In this document: one piece after another, positions 11,729 to 22,600 of the stretch
How positions within the stretch are numbered: position 1 is the first letter of the stretch
How the letters are laid out: every line of letters begins with the position of its first letter
NCBI RefSeq assembly: GCF_000090795.2
Contig: NW_003546277.1
Location: 165,292 to 200,011, forward strand
Direction of reading: 5' to 3'
From: Amphimedon queenslandica
Lineage: Eukaryota > Porifera > Demospongiae > Haplosclerida > Niphatidae
Length of the DNA: 34,720 nt
Notes under the pieces: generated by a model
Databases searched by the model: none
What the model saw: only the letters and a program-made list of their open reading frames with translations
What the model was told of the DNA's origin: nothing
Translations under genes and position numbers: made by a program

Positions 11729-13843
11729 TCATTGTTGACAAATCGGGTGGGTAGCTACAACAGTATTAAACTCTGTTGTATACTTTGTAACTGTATGTGT
11801 TGGGGTGGTTGTTGAAAAAACGGTATCAGTACATGTTACATGCACAGAAAGTGTTGTAGCTGTAGGTCGTATTGAAGTAGAATGACGTGTAGTAGTAGTA
11901 GTATGTGTTGAAGTGGTACGAGGTATTAAAGTAGTATGAACTGTTGTGGTAGTATGGTGTGTAGAAGTTGTATCATCTATTGGAGTAATATGACGTGTGA
12001 CGGTAGTATGATGCATGGATGTAGCATATCTTGTTGAAGTAGTAGGCCTTATTATAACTGCATCATGTGTTACAGTAATAGTATGGTTCATCGAAGTAAT
12101 ATGACGTGTTGTAGTAGTGTGATGTGTCGAAGTAGCATTATATGTTGACGTTGTGAGCAGCATTGAAGTAGCATTATGAGTTAAAGTAGTGCGACTTGTT
12201 AAAGTGGTGTGATATGTCGTAGTAGCATGATGTGTTGACGTCACTTTATGTACTGGGGTAGTAATACCAAGCACAGTGGTGGTGTCTGTTGAGGTAACAG
12301 TGTTTACTAAGGTAGTAATATTTGTCATGGTAGTAGTTTTTGTTAACGTAGCATTTTTTGTTAAAGTGCCAATGTAACAAGTAGAAGTACTAGTTGGCGT
12401 AATGGTAATGATGCTAGTTGTGCTAATTCCACATTCATCACCTATAAAATAGAAATAATAGTCGTGTGCATAAAATAAAAACATCAACTTACATTTTTTA
12501 ATGTGAAGGAAGCAATTGTTTGTAGTGCTTTTATAACTATTTTCCAAAAATATAAAATTGATTGCATTTTTAAGGCAATTTTCCTTTAATTTATCTGAGA
12601 TATTGGAAGGGAAGAATAAAGGCTCCTTCTCCAGTAGTAATGCAACAGCACCAGTGACAAGAGCAGCAGCCATTGATGTACCACTTACAGCTTTAGTACA
12701 CGAACAAGTAGAACAAGTATGACTAGCAGCAGTCACATATGCTCCAGGAGCAAATATATCCACACAGGGTCCAGCATTAGTATTATAGTTAATGAAATCT
12801 CCTATTGTAGTAGCAGCAACTGTTATAACTCCAGGATTGCTAGCAGGTGATCTAGAGCATGCATTGCCGCGATTATTACCAGCAGATGTAACTACAGGTA
12901 TTCCTTGATTGATCACATTAGTTATTACTTGATTAAGAGAAGAGGAGAAAGATCCACCCAGAGACATTACAATCACAGCTGGTCTGTTGGAGTCTTTAAT
13001 TCTTATAGCTGCATAGTTCAGTCCGTCTATTATAACACTGTAAGGTCCTCTGCCATTGCAGTCTAGTACACGTACACTATAAGCAGTAGCACAACAAGCT
13101 AGTCCAGAAACATTTCCAACTGCTAAACTGGCTACATTGGTACCATGTCCATGGCAATCTCTACCTTCTAAATTGGTGTCGTTGTAATTATCAATTGGAT
13201 CATAGCCTGAATACTTGGCTCGTCCCCCATCAAACACGTAATCTGAATACTTTGTTCTTCCAAACTCGCAATGATCATAGCGAATACCTATTATTATACA
13301 CAAATTAACTCTTAGTTACTGCATAGTCACGTTCTTACCAGTATCAAGGACATACACATCAACACCATTGCCACATTCACAAGGAGTGTATGGTTGATTG
13401 TCCAATACTGAACTGACTTGGTCAACACGATCCACAGCCCATGACATATCAATAGAAGCATATGTTTCTTCCTCTATAAAAACACCTTCATTTTGCATTA
13501 GGGCTATCTATTTATAATAAATAAATTAATTTTAATAGATCTCTCAGTAATGATCTCTTACCCTGTGTGCAGCATCTTTTGTCAATTTTGCTGAAAGTAT
13601 TTTAGCAAATGGTCCTTCCACTTTCACAGATAGTTTTTGATCAATTGACTCCCTTCTCACTTCATCAGCAATATGCTCAAACGTGCTGTGACTGGTCTCT
13701 TTCCCCATCACTACAATGTAGTTTCCTGTCGTCTTCTCTCCCGGAGCTGCACGAATAATTCGGGGAGACTCAGCCTCGGCATCAGCGAAGGTAATCTTTA
13801 CTGCTATTAAAAGAAAAAAAGCGACACAGAAACTGGAACTCAT
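11729..13843 (-). CDS. Subtilase gene E: twin of D with substitutions near the active site
   Basis: Exons: 13562-13843, 13339-13507, 12493-13287, 11729-12441. They total 652 codons with phases 0,1,1. The architecture is that of D: signal peptide, I9, S8A and a Thr/Ser/His-rich tail ending HPICQQ, with the same 12-residue insertion after HCEFG. The second intron (13288-13338) looks essentially identical to that of D, so the duplication is recent. Differences fall near the catalytic site: GHGTH is GHGTN (the catalytic His is the first one, so it is kept), LARC is LACC (an extra Cys), SLDQ is SLNQ, and VASAGNN is VTSAGNN. Asp, His, Asn and Ser are all present, so activity is possible, but relaxed constraint cannot be excluded. 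Its 3' end lies 305 bp from the start of D. Confidence 0.87.
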
Positions 13844-14112
13844 CCTTGCACAAGTTAAGAGTAGATCTAAAGATCCTGCTTGCTTTTTTGGCCTTTGTGA
13901 TCAGATGTTTGTTAGTGCGCTGCGCTGGCCGGACTTTGTGGTTGGCAGAAGTATGAATCAAAAATCTCCATAAAATTTAATTAATCTGTAGTGCTTTATT
14001 AGAAAAATTATTATAATAATAATGTGATGTTAAAGAAAGCACTTGCATGGACAGAACCTAAACTAGTGTATGTATATTTTGAAAACTATAGTCATTATGA
14101 TGCACAACAAAA
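13844..14112. other. Intergenic between E and F
   Basis: No gene is seen. A minus-strand AATAAA at 13995-14000 lies about 113 bp past the stop of gene F and is a plausible polyadenylation signal. A GGCCGG patch near 13928 resembles patches upstream of C and D. Confidence 0.4.
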
Positions 14113-16520
14113 TCACTGTACATAAAGCTCTATCAGATCAAGAGGAGTATCTTCATTGAAGCGTTGTTCATTACCACACAGTCGTAGCTCAATATCAGAG
14201 CTGGTCTTTGGAACGTCCTTACAGAACCACTCTCCTTTATCACAGCAGGTGCTCACTTCACCACACCCCTTTCCGTCCCACAGTGGATCTGATGTGTAGA
14301 GTACACCATAACGGAATCGATTCCGTGATCCTGTTTCACAGAAATAATCATTACCAACAAATGATGGAGTTTCAAAATCAATATTTGTCCTACTATTGCT
14401 GCACTGACAACTGTATTGAGCTTGACGACCAACTTCATCAACGGCAGCTGCAAATGTCCATATATGGGAACGAGCCTCATTCACTTGATTAGTCAGTACT
14501 ACTCCATCAACGTAAAGGTCATCAACTTTGAAATGCTTATTACGCTGAAACCAGTAAAAAGCATTAGGCGAGGACCACTGGTATCCTCTTACACGCCCAC
14601 ACACTCTTGAGTACTCAAGTCCTGAGGAACTAAAGGTAGTAGACGAACAGCCACTGCCACTCTGTTTACGCTGACATGTCCTAAGGTTTCCATCAGTTCT
14701 TAATGAGAGACTGTCAGGACAGTCAGTATTGGGATCAGACATGTTGACATTTGCTATCCTCATGAATCCCCTGTTACCTTTTATCTCCTTCTCTAACTCA
14801 CAGTAAACTGTTGTAGGACCATCTTTAGTTTGAAGGACATAGTTTCCAGATGGTCCAGATACTTCAGCACAGGAAGCAAACCCACTTACTGGAGTTGAGG
14901 TTGGAGTTGGCCCTGGACATGTAGTAACAGTAGGTGTTATTCTTTCAGTAACTGCTACTGTATGTGTCCTGGTTACGTCAGTGCTTCTGGTAACTGTAAC
15001 AGTTGCTGTAGTGACTATATTAGATATTCTTGTTTCTGTTACAAGTCTTGTAGACATAGTCATCTGTGTGAAGGTAAATGTACGAGTTTTGGTACATGTA
15101 CTGTTATCATCTGAGCCTATAAATAATAATAAAGAATATAATAAGAGATCACTTTATGATACATTCACTTACAATCAGTGTTGACATGAAGCAAACAGTT
15201 GTTTGTGTTGCTTCTATAAGTAACTGGTAAATTAGTGTAGCTGATAGCATTTTTAATGCAATTTTGTTTCAATCTGTTAGAAATAGCAGCAGGAGAGAGT
15301 GAAGGCTCCTTCTCCAGTAGCAGTGCTATACCACCAGAGACAAGAGGAGCGGCCATTGATGTACCACTCAGAGTCCTAAGACACGAACAAGTAGAACATG
15401 AATGACTTGCAGCAGTCACTGAAGCTCCTGGAGCAAAAATATCCACACAAGATCCAGCATTAGTGTTAAAGTAGACATTGTCTCCTCTTGCACTACCAGC
15501 AACTGTTATAGCCCCAGGATTACTAGCAGGAGATTTGGAGCAGGCATTACCACGATCATTACCAGCAGATGCAACCACAGGTATTCCTTGACTGACCACA
15601 TTAGTTACTACTTGATCAAGAGAAGAGGAGAAAGATCCACCCAGAGACATTGAAATGACTCCTGTTCTGTTTGAGCTCCTAATCCTCCCGGCTACATAGT
15701 TGAGTCCGTCTATTATAACACTGTAAGGTCCTCTACCATTGCAGTCTAGTACACGTACACTATAAGCAGTAGCACAACGAGCTAGTCCAGAAACATTACC
15801 AACTGCTAAACTGGCTACGTGGGTACCATGTCCCTGACAATCTCCACCTTGCCTATTTCCTCCATTGTAGTTGTCAACTGGATCATAACCTGGATACAAT
15901 GCTCTTCCACCAAATTCACAATGATTATAGCGGATACCTGCAAAGAATAGATTCGTTATAAAGTATTTATTGCTAAGTTTGCATCTCAGGCATTGGACTC
16001 AAATAATGATCTTACCAGTATCAAGGACATACACATCAACACCATTGCCACATTCACAAGGAGTGTATGGTTGATTGTCCAATACTGAACTGACTTGGTC
16101 AACACGATCCACAGCCCATGACACTGCTGACATAGTAGCAAAAGCTTCTTGCTCTATGTACTCAACACCTAACTGATGCTTCAACTGTAGTTAATGAAAG
16201 AACAATTAGATCTATTTTACAAAATAGTATTTATTTCTCACCCTGTGTGCAGCTTCCTCTGTCATCTTTGCTGCTATAATCTTAGCAACTGGTCCTTCCA
16301 CTTTCTCTGCTATCTTGTGATCCATTGATTCATTTCTCACTTCATCAGCAATATGCTCAAACGTGCTGTGACTGGTCTCCTTCTCCATCACTACAATGTA
16401 GTTTCCTGTCGTCTCCTCTCCTGGAGCTGCACGGATAACTCGGCGAGACTCAACATACGAGATCCCTCCAAGTAGAGAAAATAAGATTAAAAACACTGCA
16501 CTTTTAGAACTGCTAGCCAT
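14113..16520 (-). CDS. Subtilase gene F: I9-S8A-stalk-fibrinogen-like protein, stalk and C-terminal domain in one exon
   Basis: Exons: 16242-16520, 16016-16184, 15173-15937, 14113-15116. They total 738 codons with phases 0,1,1. There is a signal peptide, then an I9 propeptide almost identical to that of C. The Asp exon (VYVLDTG) is essentially that of E. The S8 exon resembles D/E but lacks their 12-residue insertion and keeps GHGTH, SAGND and SGTSMAAP. The catalytic set is complete. The Thr/Val-rich stalk runs straight into the fibrinogen-like domain with no intron, unlike B and C. The C-terminal domain (YCELEKE, DLYVDGVVLT, FVGNDYFCETGSRN, DPLWDGKGCG) is closest to that of C. The patchwork of affinities suggests recombination between paralogues. 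It is divergently arranged with WDR59. Confidence 0.9.
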
Positions 16521-16655
16521 TGCGCTGCTAGCAGAGAGAAAAGTTTGCTAACTGTAGCTATGCACAGAAACCTCCAGCAAACTTCCATTTTTATAGCCAC
16601 AAAAAGAGGTGTGGCTCAAATCTACAAATAGATCTAGGCGTGGTTCAGTAATAAA
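16521..16655. promoter_or_regulatory. Bidirectional promoter region, subtilase F / WDR59
   Basis: Only 135 bp separate the start codons of the two divergent genes. On the minus strand TATAAAAA (16588-16595) sits about 70 bp before the ATG of F. The WDR59 side has no TATA but has two G-rich boxes, AGGTGTGG (16607-16614) and AGGCGTGG (16636-16643). Confidence 0.5.
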
Positions 16656-19600
16656 ATGGAGGAAGAAGTGATATTTAATTTTCCAGAGTGGCAGGTGAAT
16701 ATATACACATTAAAGACTCTTGTTATTATATTATATTCAGGTCAATGCCTTTGATGTTGATTGTACTGGAAACTGGGCAGTTTTAGCTGTGTAAGTCACC
16801 ACAAATGAATTTTAAAAATTAAATTAAGAATATATACATATATTGCTTTACTTGTATGATCTATAATCAGGTGCATAGATAAGACTTGAATCAATAGGAA
16901 CATTGTATTATTAATATTTGCGTGTATTAATTCTTTTATTGTGTCCTTTTATTACACGTCTAGTCAGAAGTGGTTGTCCATCATATCCCTGGACTCTTCA
17001 TCAAGTGTCGTTGAACTTGGATCAGGGGAAGGAAGAGAAAAAGCAAAGCGTAAACTCGGTACTCATAACAAGTACGAGATAAAGGCTCTTCGCTGGAACC
17101 CTCACTTTGCTAAACAGCAGCACCTAGCATCGTCCGTAAGTACATTGTACTTGACATAATAAAACACGTACATGTACTTGTAGATATGTTAAGTTGTACG
17201 AATGTACATTTAGAAATATTGTTAACACAGATCTCTTGTTAGCAAGAGCTGTAATTTTTATAACAGAAATAGAGATTAAAGTGTTACATTTTTATAATAC
17301 TATTATGGGAAAGAGCTTATATTTTCATATCAGTAATTATGCTACAAAAGATTATACTTGTACCATTATCCTGTTAATACAACCATTATACATCTCAAAA
17401 ACAAGTAATGGCTCCTCTACATGTAATCAACTTATCACTGCAAGTTAGTGCATGTACATCATGTTGTCAGCGTATTTGCTAGTACATGTACATATATGTA
17501 CATCTATTGCTTAAAATTATGTTATTTCTCTCTCATGATCCAGTCACCTGTTACTAGTCTAAGATAGGCTATTATTGAATTATTTGACATGACTTTGATC
17601 CTCTCGTGTACCCATTTCCTCTAATGCAGTGGGTGGCCTGTGGGGACTTTTTATAGTGTTTTTGAGTCAGCAGTCTTTTGGGTTTAGTAAAGGGACTCTT
17701 GCCTGATATCAACCTGTCCCTCCCACTACAGGCCAGCCTGGCTATGGTTTGCAGTTTCCTTTTTTGATAAAATGATGAGTACAGTGGTTGTTGACACACC
17801 TGCCTGTCTCTGAAAGACCTTGTTTGGCCTCAAGGGACTTATCACTCATAATACTAGTAATATAATCCTTTAGTAATGGTATATTTGGTGGCATGATCTG
17901 GCATGAATGCCCACTTACCTGCACTCTGTACTCCGGTTTACCATAATCTCTGCCTACTCTTTGTCATGCTATATACATATCGTAGGTTGTTAATCATTAT
18001 CATCATCACTACAGTGACATAGGAATTAAATAATGCTACATGATGTATTTTATTATTTTTATTATTATTTGTATTGTAGAATCATTTGAAGCTTGATATA
18101 TGGGATACACATGAAGGCAGACAGCCTCTTGTATCAGTCAAAGCTCACACACGTCCTCTGAGGTTGATGTCTTTATATTTAAATGTCTCCTCCTAATCTC
18201 CTCAAACTCTATAAGTTCATGCATGACCATAAACCTCTTATTCTTTATTAGTGATTTAAGCTGGTCTTCTGATGACCCTAATCTCATTGCTACCTGTGCT
18301 GTTGAATCATTTGTTCATATCTGGGACATCAGGTAATACTATGTGATCATCATGTGATCATCATGTGACTATCATGTTATCATTTGGGCTTTTAGAGAAC
18401 CAAGACGGCCCAAGGTATCCTTTAAAACTCTAGGAGGATTGAACTGTGAGTCTTTGAGCTTACTATATATACAATAATATTTATTTCTTTATTTATTTAT
18501 ACTTTAGCTGGTGCCTCATTTGTTCAATGGAACAGGTTGAATGGATCAATAATAGGCTCAGCTCATGATTCTGACATCAGGATATGGGACATGAAAGTAA
18601 GAGAAATAGAGAGAGAGAGAAATACTTTAAATATATGCTGTATTTATGTTATAATTATCTTATTATTTATTATTTAGAAACCCTCCACAGTTTCAGCATG
18701 TATAACGGCTCACATGAACAAGATACACGATATTGATTGGAGCTATACGAATGAGAACAGCCTCACCACCTGTAGTCATGATGCTACTGTCAAGTTCTGG
18801 GATACCAAGTCCCCACGGGATCCTCACAGCACAATAAAGGCTGGGAACCATCCTATTTGGAGGGCAAGAAACTGCGTAAGTTGTAACGATACGAAAAACA
18901 GATTAATGCAACCATAAGTACATGTACATATGAATATAGTTGATATTGATAATGTCATTTAGAATACTTTTGTTACTATTAATAGATATGTATTTATTTT
19001 TGTTACTATTAATAGCCACACGGTGAAGGTATAGGTATGATACTAGTACCTGCGGTTCATTCTGGTGACAATCGAGTCTTTATTTGGAGTAGAACGAACA
19101 TAGCCACACCCACTCACATATTCAATGGTCACACTGATGCCGTGATTGATATCCAGTGGGTTAAAAATGAGAGAGGTACGTGAATGCGTATTTGACCACT
19201 CCCACTAGCCGGAGTGCCCCTCCCCTTAGGTTGCTGTTTATTTTCACTCTCAAAGGATCGATCCCTTCATGTCTGGTCCCTCTCTGAACATTTGCAGCAA
19301 GCTCTTAATTTTGATTTATCTCCTGCCGAAGGAAGCCTTGAGAAGACCCCCACGGTCAAAAAGCCCCCTTCTTTGGTTGGTGTTGAAGCTGAAACTAGTT
19401 TCAGCACTTTTGGTGAGGGGTCTGATGATATTGATGGACCTAGTGTGGTATTGCCAGGAACCCCCATGAGTAACAAAACCTTCAATTCGATCGGATCGGC
19501 TACTCCTGGTTAATATTTATTTTTATTTTTAATTATTCTTTTTTCCCGATCTCCAGGCACTCCAGATTTGTCCATATTTAGTAGTTTTGTTAGTCAGACT

Positions 19601-22600
19601 TTGGCTCAAGAATTCGAACAAGTTAATCTCGACATACCCAACTTGGAGATGGAGAGGGTAAATATTAAAATACAGAACTATGATCAAACCGATTGAGTCA
19701 CAGATTGCACACATTGATAATTTGTATTGTCACACGTCAGCAAGGCGGCAGTGACCACAAACTTGCACACCTAATTATATCGATTGACATACACCAGTGT
19801 GTATGTAGTTATAATGATTCACACACACCAGTGTGTATGTATTTATATTGATTCACATACAACAGTGTGTATGTATTTATATCGATTGACATACACACCA
19901 GTGTGTATGTAGTTATAATGATTCACACACACCAGTGTGTATGTATTTATATTGATTCACATACAACAGTGTGTATGTATTTATAATTGCTAGTGGTCAC
20001 ACATCAGTAATGCATACCGCCCACTCTTGTCACACACTGGCTTGTTATGGACGTGTATACACCTACTCAGACACGCACAGCTCAACTGGTAGCAGTTATC
20101 AATCCAAATATGATGACATCGTCATAATTGGATTAATGATTGTTCTCACTCACTCACCCACTCATTGTAGTATGGTGAAGTTGCACCAGTTATGAGACAC
20201 TTAAATATTGAAATTGTTAAATAATATAATAATGATAATTATGTTGTTATTATTACTGGCAGTGTCTCATATACTTATTTCTATATCTGTGTCTCCTTTA
20301 GCTTGATCCGACTCAGCGCAGCTGTACCGTTAAGATAGAACAAGGAGGACATCTCATTCGTCTTGACATCACGTTCCCCTCTCATTATCCTAATGGAGCA
20401 GCTCCTTCCTTCAGACTAGATCCAAGTACCACTATTGATTATTCCAGTCAGAATGAGCTCATTGGAGTAAGCACATGTAATTGTGATAATAGATTTGAAT
20501 GTATCGATTGTCATCCACATGTAATATATGGACTTATTAATAAGTACTCCCTAAGTATCCATTATTATTGTTATTATTATTATTATTATTGTTGTTGTTA
20601 TTATTTTTGTTAAGTTATTGTTGTTGTTGTTATAGACTGTCAATGAAACGGCTTATTCAAATGTGAGGTTGAACAGACCGTGTCTGGAGCAATGTCTGAG
20701 GAAGTTAGCCAAAAGCTTTGATACATTACTGGTTAGAGATAATTGCGTTATGAGAGTCTTTCATCTTTACCACGTCCCATTCTCTTTGCCTTTAGTGTCG
20801 TCCAGAGCCACCTGCTGCTGATCCTCATGCCCTTCCCTCCGTCCAATCAGATTTTGACTTGTCATTTGGTAAACTGGACGATGATAGGATTCCATTTCCT
20901 AGAAGCAGCGGAGCGAGGTTCTGTTCAAACGGTTAGTACTCTCTCAGTCCTTTATACAGCTGCTCATGCAGCAGTGGCAGTTTGTTACTGGAATTGTCCC
21001 TGTACTGTATCGGGCCAAATTTTGCCAAAATTGAAAAGAAATGAATTTCCATTTTAATTTTTTTCTGATACATATACATGTTCTTATGTTGTGTTTTAAA
21101 TGTGAGCTGGTCCCAATCAAAATTTGATTTTATATGAATTTTAAAGTTGTTAAAAAACGATTATTTGCATGTTTTTAAGTTTCCTGTCCTCTTTTAGGTT
21201 ATATTGTGTATTTTAGTTTTCCTAGCGTGTTACCTCCTAACACAAAAACACCAAAGTGAGTTACATTGTACATCATAATAATAATAATAATAATAATAAA
21301 GGACACACTGTATAAAGGACACACCGTAAAAAATAAAGAAATGAACAGATGTATAATTATCTGTCCATTTCTTTATTTTTTGAACAGGTCATTCGACTCC
21401 CTACATCATTACAAATCCTTGACAAAGAAAGGCTCTCGTCAACGTGTCTCGTCTCTCCATTCCTCCGCCTCTTTCTCAAAGAGGACAAACAGTGGGAGTA
21501 ACCTACAGGTCCTTGGAACCAGCGCAGGGAGCATGGGAACCGGAGGGGTCTCTCCTGGATCAAAGGATAAACTGTCCTCCTCCAGCTCGAGTAAAGGAGG
21601 AGCAGGGACTGTGATCATATCTGATGTCAGTAGCCTCCTACCTGTGGATTATAAACTGGCTAAGGAATACAGGTACAGGTAGTGTTGTGGATGATAAGTT
21701 TAAAGTATTTTAATACCTCTTAAACTTGCTCATAGTATCACAAATTGCAGTAATTCATGTCTAGTTTGTGTTCATTTTTTAGTTTGGTTGGTAAAAATAT
21801 TGAAGATATTTGTATACTAAATGCATGTGCAGCAGCTGCCGTTGGTCGACAGGACCTCGTTAACACATGGACTGCTGTATCACTTATTGCTGCCGACACT
21901 GCAAAACATGAAACCTCACCTCTGGAACCCGGGGCTGAGGGACCATGGGCCATACATCCTTTTGGACGTCAGCTTGTTCAATCACTGTGAGATCTTAAAG
22001 TTAATGTTAATGAGCAACTGTAACATGACTGGGAGAGAATTCTTATGCTCAAAGCCCCTGTACTATAGCCCATGGTTTTTCCAAAAAATGGGCCCAAAAT
22101 CACCCCAGTTTTTAAATTACATTTTCTGATACATATTGATGTACTTATGCTGTGTAGAAAGTTTGAGCTGATTCCAACTTTAATTTTTCAAGTTACGGAC
22201 ATTTTAAGAAGACGTCAAAATTCTGAAAAATACCCAAGGCTATAAGTCCATGGTTTTTTCCAAAAAATGGCTAAAAAATTACCCCAAATTTTTATTACAT
22301 TTTCTGACACATATTGATGTCCTTATGCTGTGTAGCAAGTTTGAAGCAATTCCGACTTCAATTTTCCAAGTTACGCCCATTTCAAGAAAACGTCAAAATT
22401 CTGAAAAATATCCAAGGCTATAGTCCATGGTTTTTTCCAAAAAATGGACAAAAAATTACCCCAAATTTTTATTACATTTTCTGATACATATTGATGTCCT
22501 TATACTGTGTAGCAAGTTTGAGACAATTCCAACTTCAATTTTCCAAGTTACACCCATTTTAAGAAAACGTCAAAAATCTGAAAATTACCCAAGGCTATAG

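Noticed and set aside
13130-13145. Loss of the catalytic His in gene E (GHGTN)
   Set aside because: In the S8 His motif (H-G-T-x) the catalytic residue is the first His, which is kept. Only the second, non-catalytic His is changed.
17572-17924. Minus-strand ORFs in WDR59 intron 3
   Set aside because: They are short, overlap each other, have no recognisable motif, and lie within a well-supported intron.
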